Shown here: positions 5,559 through 12,465 of the stretch, piece after piece | How the letters are laid out: every line of letters starts with the position of its first letter | Position numbering within the stretch: position 1 is the first letter of the stretch | Assembly: GCA_049303315.1 (NCBI GenBank) | Contig: JBAQMZ010000012.1 | Coordinates: 1-34,894 of the forward strand | Length of the DNA: 34,894 bases | Source of the DNA: Methanoperedens sp049303315 | GTDB taxonomy: Archaea > Halobacteriota > Methanosarcinia > Methanosarcinales > Methanoperedenaceae | Direction: 5' to 3' | Translations under genes and position numbers: made by a program | Notes under the pieces: model-generated | The model's input: the letters and a program-made list of their open reading frames with translations, nothing else | What the model was told of the DNA's origin: nothing | Database searches by the model: none

Positions 5559-6443
5559 TTAATAATTTAAAATCACTGCTTCTGCTATTGCTCCTCTTCC
5601 ATTACCATTGCAGTTTATCATCCTCTTTGCGCTGACTTTCTCAATTCTATAATTACTATACAATTCCAAAATGAAGTCCGAATAGCTGTTGCTCAGGATG
5701 AGGAGGCATCCTTTTTTATCGAGTTCGCGATAAACTTCTGCTAATCGTATCTGGTCTTTCTCTGAAAATGAGGTGCTTGTATAGCTTGTAAAGCTGGAAG
5801 TTGGGGAAAGCGGATGATAGGGGGGGTCGAAATACACGAAATCGTCTGGCAACGCGAAGTTAATGATCTCCTCGAAATGCATTGTTTTGAGCGTAACATC
5901 TTGGAGTAGTTTATGAGCCTCTATCAAGTATTTTTCTTTAAAAATAGATGGATTTTTGTAGCTTCCTATTGGCACATTAAATTTCCCCTTAGAGTTCACG
6001 CGAAATAGACCGTTAAAACATGTTTTGTTCAAATAGATGAAACGTGCTGCCGATTCGATTTTTGATAAATTATTTGTATCCATGTTTCGCTGAGTATAAT
6101 AATATTCTTTGCTATGTTTTGACCTGTGTTCTTTTAATAGATCTAACAAACTTTCCAAATCATTTTTTACAAATTCATAACAATTTATAAGTTCAGGGTT
6201 ATTATCTGAAAGAAAGAACTCTTTTTCAGGGTATAAGTTTTTTATATAAAAGAATACGGCGCCGCTTCCTAAAAAAGGTTCATAATATCTATTAAACTGC
6301 GTTGGGAAAAATTTTTCAAATTGACTTAAAAGTTGTGTTTTTCCACCAGCCCATTTGACAAATGTAGGAACGATAATATTTTTTTTAGGCTTCTCTAAGA
6401 TGACTTCAGAAAGCAATTGTATTTGTGAAGTTTCATTCTTCAC
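5559..6443 (-). CDS. dam: DNA adenine methylase (Dam family, GATC-specific)
   Basis: 294 residues. It transfers a methyl group from S-adenosylmethionine to N6 of adenine, presumably in GATC, and so protects host DNA from the adjacent nuclease. Motif I FVKWAGGKTQLL (residues 28-39), the FLGSGAVFF loop near 57, SDNNPELI near 79 and the catalytic DPPY (206-209) are all present in the order of the D12 (alpha) class. The start overlaps the upstream regulator gene by 11 bases. Length and motifs indicate an intact enzyme. A degenerate piece of a related methylase lies at 1508-1735. Confidence 0.92.
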   Translation of the reverse strand: MKNETSQIQLLSEVILEKPKKNIIVPTFVKWAGGKTQLLSQFEKFFPTQFNRYYEPFLGSGAVFFYIKNLYPEKEFFLSDNNPELINCYEFVKNDLESLLDLLKEHRSKHSKEYYYTQRNMDTNNLSKIESAARFIYLNKTCFNGLFRVNSKGKFNVPIGSYKNPSIFKEKYLIEAHKLLQDVTLKTMHFEEIINFALPDDFVYFDPPYHPLSPTSSFTSYTSTSFSEKDQIRLAEVYRELDKKGCLLILSNSYSDFILELYSNYRIEKVSAKRMINCNGNGRGAIAEAVILNY

Positions 6444-6717
6444 TTATGCTTCCTCCGGTAATTTCATCAATTTTGGATAAAACTTTCACTCCCTTCTCAG
6501 TTATTTTGTACAGCTTTGTTTTTCGTCTTTCAGGTGTTAAGCAAATAACTATTTTATTTTCCATTAGTTCGCTCAATGTGCTACTTACGTGACTAATCGG
6601 AATGCTCAATTTTAATGAAATATCGCTTGGTGTGCTTACTGAATTCTTTAGCATTGATAAAACACGAAGCCTCTTGTCGCTTGATTTTACAAAGCTGATT
6701 AAATCCCAATCGTTCAT
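6433..6717 (-). CDS. Winged-helix transcription regulator of the restriction-modification operon
   Basis: 94 residues with a winged helix-turn-helix fold of the archaeal ArsR/MarR-like kind: a first helix RLRVLSMLKN, a second STPSDISLKLS, a recognition helix SHVSSTLSELMENK, and a wing CLTPERRKTKLYKITEKG. It overlaps the dam gene by 11 bases and is the first gene of the operon, so it is the natural candidate for a controller protein that times methylase and nuclease production. The 175-base region upstream carries six TTACA/TGTAA motifs spaced by about one or two helical turns, a plausible binding site. No metal-binding cysteines are visible. Confidence 0.8.
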   Translation of the reverse strand: MNDWDLISFVKSSDKRLRVLSMLKNSVSTPSDISLKLSIPISHVSSTLSELMENKIVICLTPERRKTKLYKITEKGVKVLSKIDEITGGSISEE

Positions 6718-6730
6718 TGGCTTGATTTAG

Positions 6731-6830
6731 GTTACAAAGTGGTTTAAACTTAGTTACAAAATTATTGTAATTAAATTGTAATTATTAATTTTAAAATAAT
6801 CTGTAATCAAACTATACTTAAAATGTAACT
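6731..6830. promoter_or_regulatory. Phased TTACA/TGTAA motif array between divergent units
   Basis: GTTACAAA occurs at 6731 and 6753 (22 bases apart). TGTAA occurs at 6767, 6778, 6802 and 6824 (11, 24 and 22 bases apart). The spacing places most motifs on one face of the helix. The array fills the gap between the winged-helix/dam/DpnII operon and the divergent 205-residue gene. The same motif recurs with exact 11-base spacing at 7754-7780. Regulator binding is inferred. Confidence 0.55.
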
Positions 6831-6892
6831 ATATTTATTTATAAACTATTTTTATTATATGCTATGAAAAATAGCAATTGGGGTAAGTTTAA

Positions 6893-7510
6893 ATGAGACA
6901 ACAGGACATGATTGATAGAGTCCTTAACTTACCGTTTGAAGAGTTTGATGTTCTTCTCACAGACAACGATGGTGTTGAATTATCTATTTTTCGACCAAGA
7001 AAAGTCCCTAAGAGGTTAAGACAAAACTATGATCCAAATAAAAATTTCCAGATATGGCTGAAAGAAGATGATGACCATTTTAGACCAAATCATCTACGAC
7101 TAATGATAGATCTGGATTTGAGGGTTCGTAGCCGACCTGACCTTCAAAAAAAACTTTTAACGGCATTTGATGATATTTTTTATGGGGAAGACCCTGAGAT
7201 TGTAGTTGAACGGTTCAGGGATGAAACATTTGAACACGAACTTAACAGTCTGTTAATTATTACTACTTTGATGCAACTTTTCGTTGTCGAGCAGGCTATT
7301 AATTATACAAGCGAAAGTAAGTTTGACCCACCAACGTTATTTTTATTGGGATGGGTAAGAGCAGTTATTTGTGGGTATAAAGAAATCGATAATATATGCA
7401 TGAGTATTGGACGATTTCAGCCCCCTCCTTTAACATTCACATCAAAGGATAATAAAAAACATAAAAAATATGACCTGAATAGACGTGATTTGTGGTATTT
7501 TGAGGAGTAA
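6893..7510 (+). CDS. Unknown 205-residue protein in the restriction-modification island
   Basis: A soluble, charged protein without membrane segments. The N-terminal part is acidic (EEFDVLLTDNDGVELS), followed by a basic RPRKVPKRLRQNYDP stretch. The middle is rich in Asp and His (DDDHFRPNHLRLMIDLDLRV). A hydrophobic helix LLIITTLMQLFVVEQAI and a conserved-looking LGWVRAVICGYKEID follow, and the tail is basic. I recognise no family or catalytic motif. It is transcribed divergently from the regulator-dam-DpnII operon across the shared motif array, so it is probably expressed under the same control. By inference it is an accessory or defence-related protein of the island. Translation starts at the ATG after a poorly defined leader. 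Confidence 0.65.
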   Translation: MRQQDMIDRVLNLPFEEFDVLLTDNDGVELSIFRPRKVPKRLRQNYDPNKNFQIWLKEDDDHFRPNHLRLMIDLDLRVRSRPDLQKKLLTAFDDIFYGEDPEIVVERFRDETFEHELNSLLIITTLMQLFVVEQAINYTSESKFDPPTLFLLGWVRAVICGYKEIDNICMSIGRFQPPPLTFTSKDNKKHKKYDLNRRDLWYFEE

Positions 7511-7524
7511 TTTTCATAAACCAC

Positions 7525-7704
7525 TCATTCCTCAAGCATATCCGCAAGATAATACATTACTTTCCCCATACTGATTTTTTCCCAAGATTTTTCTTGTTTT
7601 GTCCCATTGATGATATTTACGATTTCAATTGGAAGAAACATCTGCCTATTTTCACAATCCTTTGACGCTTCACGTAACAGATTTACTAAATCGTTTATCT
7701 TCAT
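7525..7704 (-). CDS. Unknown 59-residue acidic protein
   Basis: A short open frame of 60 codons from ATG at 7704 to TGA at 7525. AGGTGA lies four bases before the ATG, a good ribosome site. The product is amphipathic: an N-terminal helix MKINDLVNLLREASKDCE, a centre with QMFLPIEIVNIING, and a C-terminal helix GKVMYYLADMLEE. No family is recognised. The size and composition would suit an antitoxin or small regulator. It runs convergent to the 205-residue gene (15-base gap). Its start region faces the phased TTACA motifs at 7754-7780 that also precede the second methyltransferase, so the two genes share a divergent promoter region. Confidence 0.6.
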   Translation of the reverse strand: MKINDLVNLLREASKDCENRQMFLPIEIVNIINGTKQEKSWEKISMGKVMYYLADMLEE

Positions 7705-7753
7705 ATAATCACCTAACCTTTAAGAGTTATATAGATTAAAGAGGTATAAATAA

Positions 7754-7780
7754 TTACACTTTGATTACAAATTAATTACA
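7754..7780. promoter_or_regulatory. Three TTACA motifs at exact 11-base spacing
   Basis: TTACA begins at 7754, 7765 and 7776, one helical turn apart each time. The array lies between the divergent 59-residue gene and the methyltransferase at 7835. It matches the motif of the array at 6731-6830, which suggests one regulator, probably the winged-helix protein encoded at 6433-6717. Confidence 0.55.
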
Positions 7781-7834
7781 ATTAGATACTTAAATAAAAA
7801 CGAATATTAAGAGTTATTAAAATTCAAGGTTGAA

Positions 7835-8734
7835 ATGAAAGAAATAACCCATCAGGAGTATTTAAAATTTTTAAAAAAACATGACCACGTTGTTATTGAA
7901 AACGTTAAAGTTCCCCTAAATGCTCATCTCAAAATAAAAAAATTCGCCCCCTCCACCTTCACTCCCGAAACCACCACTGTCTGGAGCTTCCCCGACCGCG
8001 GCGACTGGGCTACGCACGTCGGCAATTACAGGGGCAACTGGTCGCCCTACATCCCACGCAACCTGATTTTGCGCTACACCGCGCCGGGGGATTTGGTGCT
8101 TGACCAACTGGCAGGCTCAGGGACAACTCTTGTGGAGTGCAAGCTTCTGGGACGGCGCGCCGTGGGCGTGGACATCAATCCCGATGCCGTCATGGTGGCG
8201 CGCAACAGGCTGGACTTTTCGTATGCGCCGCTGGATGCTGACTACCAGGCGCCGGAGATTAAGACGTATGTCGGGGATGCGCGCTCGCTTGACCTGATTG
8301 AGAACGAGTCCATCGACCTCATCGCCACCCATCCTCCCTATGCCTGCATCATCCCATACTCGCACAACCGCGAGGGCGACCTCTCAAGCGTGCATAACAT
8401 CGCCGAATTCGCAGAGGAGATGCGCCGCGTCGCCGAGGAGTGCATGCGCGTGCTCAAACCCGGGAGGCACTGCGCCATCCTCATGGGCGATTCGCGGCGC
8501 AGCAAGCATTTCGTGCCCATCACGCCGCGGGTGCTCATGAGCTTCCTCGAAGCCGGGTTCATCCTGCGCGAGGATATCATCAAGCTCCAGTGGAAGATGA
8601 AGAGCACAAGGGAGAAGTGGTTCGGGAAGAAGTATGATTTTTATTTAATAGGGCATGAGCACCTGTATGTGTTCAGGAAGCCGGATGCGGGGGAGAGGAC
8701 AGCGAGGTTCAGGGAGAGCATGAGATGGTGGTAA
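7835..8734 (+). CDS. SAM-dependent DNA methyltransferase (N4-cytosine/N6-adenine type)
   Basis: 299 residues. The methyl-donor motif LVLDQLAGSGTTLVECK (residues 87-103) is followed by GVDINPDAV, and the catalytic motif is ATHPPYACIIPYS with HPPY at 166-169. This is the amino-methyltransferase pattern in which the donor site precedes the PPY site. The C-terminal third (ECMRVLKPGRHCAILMGDSRR) is typical of the family. The target sequence is unknown. No cognate nuclease adjoins it, so it may be solitary or a helper. The first 35 or so codons are AT-rich like the island, while from about 7945 the gene is strongly GC-rich with different codon use, which suggests a join of two sources. A relic of a homologous gene lies at 9514-9568. 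Confidence 0.8.
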   Translation: MKEITHQEYLKFLKKHDHVVIENVKVPLNAHLKIKKFAPSTFTPETTTVWSFPDRGDWATHVGNYRGNWSPYIPRNLILRYTAPGDLVLDQLAGSGTTLVECKLLGRRAVGVDINPDAVMVARNRLDFSYAPLDADYQAPEIKTYVGDARSLDLIENESIDLIATHPPYACIIPYSHNREGDLSSVHNIAEFAEEMRRVAEECMRVLKPGRHCAILMGDSRRSKHFVPITPRVLMSFLEAGFILREDIIKLQWKMKSTREKWFGKKYDFYLIGHEHLYVFRKPDAGERTARFRESMRWW

Positions 8735-8750
8735 CAAATCTGCGTTCATC

Positions 8751-8881
8751 AATGCCGAAACCCTGCGGGTTCTCGACTCCGCGACCACGTATTGCGGAGC
8801 AATACGTGTACACGCCGGCTCCGAAAGCTACGCGCCCTCCCGAGGGCGCAACTCGGGAGGCTCGTGACTCTGAGCGCCTTT
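8751..8881 (-). mobile_element. REP-like composite hairpin element, right inverted copy
   Basis: The reverse complement matches 3905-4027: CCTCCCGAG, CGGGAGGGCG, the hairpin CACGTATTGC/GCAATACGTG around a GGA loop (8786-8808), and GGAGTCGAGAACCCGCAGGG. On both sides lie the halves of one CGCAGAT block (8738-8747 and 8882-8891, inverted), and ATC is present at both junctions (8748-8750 and 8882-8884), so the element appears to have inserted into that block with a possible three-base target duplication. Confidence 0.8.
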
Positions 8882-8912
8882 ATCTGCGGTTCCCAATTTT
8901 CAATAAACGGCG

Positions 8913-8925
8913 CCGCCTTCGGCGG
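8913..8925. repeat. Short GC hairpin after the methyltransferase
   Basis: CCGCC and GGCGG pair around TTC, immediately after GGCGCCG. It could act as a transcription-end structure for the methyltransferase or be part of the neighbouring palindromic element. No poly-T tract follows. Confidence 0.4.
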
Positions 8926-8970
8926 GTTGCTGCGTGGGGTTATTGAGACAATGAAAACACGGGATTCGCG

Positions 8971-9243
8971 TTAGTCATAAGCGCTCTTTCGATGGTCAAT
9001 CCAATTAAGATACACTACTTTTTCTTTTTCATCCGGTGTAAATATTAGTCGATATTTTCTTGAAATTCTTGTCGATTTCTTGCCGTGCAACTCGCCTGAA
9101 AGCCATCCGCCGAGATGCAAAGGGTCTTCTTGCAATCGTTTTATTTTCTTATCGAGTTCCGCCAGAACTTCTTTATTTCTTCTGATGACTTTAAGTGAAT
9201 CAAGAAAAGTGTCTGTTCGCTTGACTGCCCAGGTCATGCTCAC
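8971..9243 (-). CDS. RelE/ParE-family toxin
   Basis: 90 residues with the RelE-superfamily layout: the N-terminal strand MTWAVKRTDTFLDSL, two helices (VIRRNKEVLAELDKKIKRL), then DPLHLGGWLSGELHGKKSTRISRKYRLIF, and a final strand VVYLNWIDHRKSAY. The Arg-rich RISRKYRLIF strand and the C-terminal HRKSAYD are the usual active-site region of these mRNA-cleaving, ribosome-dependent toxins. It overlaps the antitoxin gene by four bases (ATGA), with the antitoxin first. It lies at the right edge of the accessory region between the REP-like element and the core CNNM gene. Confidence 0.85.
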   Translation of the reverse strand: MSMTWAVKRTDTFLDSLKVIRRNKEVLAELDKKIKRLQEDPLHLGGWLSGELHGKKSTRISRKYRLIFTPDEKEKVVYLNWIDHRKSAYD

Positions 9244-9455
9244 AGCTCGCTGAGCAGCTCTTCAACAGAAGATACTTCCTTAACTCGTCCCTCTTTGATG
9301 TCAAGGTCGCTTTTACGCAGCGCCGCCATAGTTTTTGGGTTACTGAGTATTTCAACTGAGTCGATGAGGGCATCTAAATCTTCTCGTGTAACCATGGTTC
9401 TTTCTATAGTCTTTAGCTCTTGATAGACATCTTCAATTGTAACCGATTCAGTCAT
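9240..9455 (-). CDS. Antitoxin of the RelE-like module
   Basis: 71 residues, acidic and helical: MTESVTIEDVYQELKTIERTM, then EDLDALIDSVEILSNPKTM, and a C-terminal SSVEELLSEL. The final segment (GRVKEVSSVEELL) is the part that in archaeal RelB-like antitoxins wraps around the toxin. It is the first gene of the pair and overlaps the toxin by four bases, so stoichiometric synthesis is expected. A TATA-like GGATATAAAT lies close upstream of the start on the minus strand. Confidence 0.8.
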   Translation of the reverse strand: MTESVTIEDVYQELKTIERTMVTREDLDALIDSVEILSNPKTMAALRKSDLDIKEGRVKEVSSVEELLSEL

Positions 9456-9513
9456 ATTTTTAAATTTGATTTATATCCTTATAATGGTTGCCCAAAGAAA
9501 TGTAGGGGTTGCT

Positions 9514-9568
9514 AAAATTCGCCCCCACCACCTTCACCCCCGAAACCACCACGGTCTGGAGCTTCCCC
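9514..9568 (+). pseudogene. Relic of a second DNA methyltransferase gene
   Basis: About 55 bases match codons 37-54 of the methyltransferase at 7835 (protein KFAPTTFTPETTTVWSFP). The differences are mainly at third codon positions, so this piece comes from a once functional homologue rather than a fresh copy of the neighbouring gene. It has no start and no motif I, and it runs directly into the end of the CNNM gene. This marks the border between accessory and core DNA. Confidence 0.7.
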
Positions 9569-9578
9569 AAACCGCCGG

Positions 9579-10610
9579 CTACCCCTCTGACTTTAATTCT
9601 GGCTTGGGTTCCACATCATATTCATCATATATCTCCCCCACAAGTTCCTCCAGTATATCCTCGATAGAAACCAGCCCGATAACCTTCATATTATTATCCA
9701 CGACAACTGTAATATTCATTTTCTTTTGCTGGAGTTCCTTCAGGATTACAGATATCTCTCTTCCAGCCTTCACAACCAGAAGCGGGCGCAGAATCTGGAA
9801 CACCTTTATCTTCCCGAGTTCATAATCCCTGAATTTCAGTAAATCCTTGGCATAAATCATCCCAACCATATTATCGAAATCTCCCCTGTACACTGGTAAT
9901 CTTGAATGCCCGGACTTATTAATTAATAGAAGTGCGGTGTCAAGTGTCTCCGATTCCTCGATGCATACGATTTTTTCCCTCGGCGTCATGACGCCGTGCG
10001 CTTTCCCGTTGGTAAATTCAAAGACCCTGTGTATCAGCTCCCTCTCGTGTTTTTCAATAGTTCCCTCCTTTTCCCCCACCTTCACCATCATCTTGATCAT
10101 TTCCTCTGTAACGAAGGGATGCTTCACCCGCTCCTTTCCTCCGGTAAGCGCTATAAGGAAATTGACAATCATTGTAAAGAACCAGACAACAGGTCTCAGG
10201 ATATCAATAAAAATTATTATCGGGTTTGCAATATGCATGGCTATATATTCAGGGTTCCTCGATGCAAGCGTCTTTGGAAAAATTTCACCGAATACAAGAA
10301 TAAACAGGGTCATTAAGCCTGTCGCTATCGCAATCCCCGAATGTTCAAAAAACCGCAACGCTGCGTCGGTTGCCAGGACGGAAGCTGTAATATTGACGAT
10401 ATTATTGCCGACCAGTATAGCTGTAAGGAACTGTTCCGGGTTTTCAAGTAATCTGGAGACTATTTTCGCGTTTTTGTTTCCAGTCTCCGCCAGGTGCCTT
10501 ATCCTTATCTTGCCCACTGAAAGAAGTGCTGTCTCTGAAAGCGAGAAAAAGGCAGAAAATACAATCAGTACTGATATGATTATTATTTCAATAGTAATCC
10601 ATGAATCCAT
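9579..10610 (-). CDS. CNNM/CBS-domain membrane protein (CorC/HlyC-type transporter family)
   Basis: 343 residues from the ATG at 10610; a TTG at 10625 would add five. The N-terminal half is a DUF21 (CNNM) membrane domain with about four hydrophobic segments, including SAFFSLSETALLSVG near the start and LVFGEIFPKTLASRNPE, the usual family signatures. The second half holds two CBS motifs (MTPREKIVCIEE...GHSRLPVYRG and ILRPLLVVKAG...VVDNNMKVIGLVSIEDILEE). These proteins are linked to magnesium or cobalt movement across the membrane, with nucleotide binding by the CBS pair. The C-terminal CorC/HlyC transporter-associated domain is missing. It is divergent from pcc1. Confidence 0.88.
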   Translation of the reverse strand: MDSWITIEIIIISVLIVFSAFFSLSETALLSVGKIRIRHLAETGNKNAKIVSRLLENPEQFLTAILVGNNIVNITASVLATDAALRFFEHSGIAIATGLMTLFILVFGEIFPKTLASRNPEYIAMHIANPIIIFIDILRPVVWFFTMIVNFLIALTGGKERVKHPFVTEEMIKMMVKVGEKEGTIEKHERELIHRVFEFTNGKAHGVMTPREKIVCIEESETLDTALLLINKSGHSRLPVYRGDFDNMVGMIYAKDLLKFRDYELGKIKVFQILRPLLVVKAGREISVILKELQQKKMNITVVVDNNMKVIGLVSIEDILEELVGEIYDEYDVEPKPELKSEG

Positions 10611-10665
10611 TGGATATTTGATCAATTCTTATAATATCGATAAGGTTAAAAATTTAACTGCAAAT

Positions 10666-10677
10666 GTAAATATATAA
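10666..10677 (+). promoter_or_regulatory. TATA box of the pcc1 operon
   Basis: An AAATATATAAA sequence lies about 25 bases before the ATG at 10698, the classic position for an archaeal TATA box with a leaderless or nearly leaderless transcript. It drives pcc1, prefoldin beta and possibly the DHH gene. Confidence 0.6.
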
Positions 10678-10697
10678 ACGCAACCTTATCGATACCC

Positions 10698-10952
10698 ATG
10701 CTCGTCCTCGCAGAATTCGAATTTGAAGCCGGCGACAATGCCAGGATAATCTATGAAGCATTGCTCCCCGAACTTGCAGAGGATTACCAGAGGACAAAAA
10801 CAACCCTTAAGCTTGAGGATAATTCGCTTATCCTGAATGTCGAGGCAAACGACCTGGTATCGATGAGGGCTGCCCTCAATGGGTGGCTTCGGCTTATTAA
10901 AATCACATATGAGATGTGTTCTCTCTCTTTGAATACACAAGTTATAAGTTAA
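10698..10952 (+). CDS. pcc1: KEOPS complex subunit Pcc1
   Basis: 84 residues, the usual size for archaeal Pcc1. This dimerising subunit of the KEOPS complex supports Kae1 in making the t6A base at position 37 of ANN-decoding tRNAs. The N-terminal strand LAEFEFEAGDNARIIYEALLPEL, the centre RTKTTLKLEDNSLILNVEANDLVSMRAALNGWLRLI and a final helix fit the family fold. It is first in a plus-strand run with prefoldin beta and a DHH phosphoesterase. This neighbourhood is common in related archaea. Confidence 0.88.
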   Translation: MLVLAEFEFEAGDNARIIYEALLPELAEDYQRTKTTLKLEDNSLILNVEANDLVSMRAALNGWLRLIKITYEMCSLSLNTQVIS

Positions 10953-10989
10953 TGTTGTGCAATACTATACCAGATTTATAAGGTGAATC

Positions 10990-11346
10990 ATGAGTTCAGA
11001 ATTACCCCCGCAAATTCAAAACCAGCTTGCCCAGCTGCAGCAAATCCAGCAGCAGGCACAGGCGCTCGCAGTCCAGAAAAACCAGGTCGAAATAAGCTTG
11101 AAAGAGACCGAACTGGCTCTCTCGGAACTTGAAAAACTTGATGCTGATGCCGTGGTATACAGGGCTATCGGCGATTTGTTGATAAAAACCGGACGTGACA
11201 AGACAAAGGAATCTCTCATAGAGAAAAAAGATACCCTTACCCTCAGGGTGCAGACCCTAGTTCGCCAGGAGGAGCGCATCCAGAAGCGGTTCCAGCAGCT
11301 ACAGGAGCAGCTCAAACAGGCAATCGGTACTCCGGCCGCCCAATAG
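10990..11346 (+). CDS. pfdB: Prefoldin subunit beta
   Basis: 118 residues. Two long coiled-coil helices (PQIQNQLAQLQQIQQQAQAL and the C-terminal LVRQEERIQKRFQQLQEQL) flank a short beta hairpin DADAVVYRAIGDLLIKTG. That is the prefoldin beta fold; two alpha and four beta subunits form a jellyfish-like chaperone that hands unfolded proteins to the thermosome. AAGGTG lies six bases before the ATG. The DHH gene starts only two bases after the stop. Confidence 0.93.
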   Translation: MSSELPPQIQNQLAQLQQIQQQAQALAVQKNQVEISLKETELALSELEKLDADAVVYRAIGDLLIKTGRDKTKESLIEKKDTLTLRVQTLVRQEERIQKRFQQLQEQLKQAIGTPAAQ

Positions 11347-11348
11347 GT

Positions 11349-12311
11349 ATGGAGTTAGACGAATCGGAATTCTATAATCAACTGCTGGATTACAACAACA
11401 TTCTTTATTTATGCCACAGGAATGCCGACCCTGACGCCCTGGGAAGCGCATTTGCGTTAAAAGAAGCTGTCGGAGGCACAATCGGCGTCATCGAAGGATG
11501 CGACAGGGTAGCGTCCCAGATTGCCGGGCAGTTGAATATCGAATTTGTTAATGAACCGAAAGGGGATTTTGACCTCGTGGTAGTGGTGGATACGTCCACG
11601 CCTGCACAATTGAACGGATTCCCATTAAAAACATACGCCGTTATCGACCATCATGCAAGCACATCCCTGAATGAAAAAGCGGCTTTTTATCTTCACAGGA
11701 ATAAGAGTTCAACAGCCGAGATTGTTCTTGATGTTTTAAAGACCATGGGGGCGCCGATTATGAGGCGGACTGCATTTGCCCTGATTTCCGGCATTATCAC
11801 GGATACCGGCAATTTCAGGCACGCAACATCGGATTCATTCAAGGCGGTAGCCGAACTGATTGAATTAAGCGGCATCGAATATAGTGAAGTAATGGATATG
11901 CTGTCGTCCGTCCCCCAGGACGTTTCCATGAGGATTGCATTCCTGAAAGCAGCCCAGCGCGCTTTGATTGAAAGGGTGGATGACTGGATTATTGTCACCT
12001 CGCGGGTCAGTTCATTTGGCGGGGCTGCAGCTTCGGGTTTAATTTCAATCGGGGCTGATGTCGTATTTGTGGCGTCAAAACAGGATGATGTGGTCAAGGT
12101 GAGCGCCCGCGCAAGGAGAGAAGCCCAGAATGGGGGTGTGAATCTTGCAAAATTGATGGAAGATATTAGTGTAAAATTCAACGGGACCGGGGGCGGGCAT
12201 GAAGGCGCGGCTGGAATGGATGTGCGAGGGGAAACGGAAAACGTGCTGGCTGCTTGCGTGGAGTATGTTAAGAATTCACTTAAGAAAATCCCTGAGCCCG
12301 GCGCTGTTTGA
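11349..12311 (+). CDS. DHH-family phosphoesterase (NrnA-like)
   Basis: 320 residues. Metal-binding motifs of the DHH family are visible in order: HRNADPDALGSA (His23, Asp27, Asp29), VVVDTS (Asp81), VIDHHAS (DHH at 100-102) and SGIITDTGNFRHATS. The C-terminal DHHA1 domain ends with GTGGGHEGAAGM, which binds the nucleotide. Relatives degrade very short RNAs or dephosphorylate pAp. In archaea the exact substrate of this branch is not settled. It follows prefoldin beta with a two-base gap, so it is co-transcribed with pcc1 and pfdB. Confidence 0.88.
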   Translation: MELDESEFYNQLLDYNNILYLCHRNADPDALGSAFALKEAVGGTIGVIEGCDRVASQIAGQLNIEFVNEPKGDFDLVVVVDTSTPAQLNGFPLKTYAVIDHHASTSLNEKAAFYLHRNKSSTAEIVLDVLKTMGAPIMRRTAFALISGIITDTGNFRHATSDSFKAVAELIELSGIEYSEVMDMLSSVPQDVSMRIAFLKAAQRALIERVDDWIIVTSRVSSFGGAAASGLISIGADVVFVASKQDDVVKVSARARREAQNGGVNLAKLMEDISVKFNGTGGGHEGAAGMDVRGETENVLAACVEYVKNSLKKIPEPGAV

Positions 12312-12343
12312 AAAAACGTACCTAGATTAAAATGACAAAGACA

Positions 12344-12392
12344 AAGTCTGCCTTTTATTGTTTTATTTCTTCGAACCTCCGAGGGCAGACTT
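12344..12392. terminator. Inverted repeat after the DHH gene
   Basis: AAGTCTGCC (12344-12352) and GGCAGACTT (12384-12392) are perfect complements across a 31-base loop, and a T-rich tract (TTCCATTTTATTCCTTT) follows. It could end transcription of the pcc1 operon. The TCTGC...GCAGA arms resemble those at 24931-25003. Confidence 0.45.
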
Positions 12393-12465
12393 TTCCATTT
12401 TATTCCTTTGCCCTCGTTACTTATTTATACTCTGATTTATATAAGTCATAAAGGTGATTTAATTT

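Noticed and set aside
8725..8974. Two frames of 60-73 residues after the methyltransferase
   Set aside because: They read through the inverted REP-like element and share its nucleotide features, not protein conservation.
9466..9825. 119-residue plus-strand frame starting next to the antitoxin
   Set aside because: Most of it is antisense to the CNNM/CBS gene. Its beginning overlaps the methyltransferase relic, which is in a different frame.
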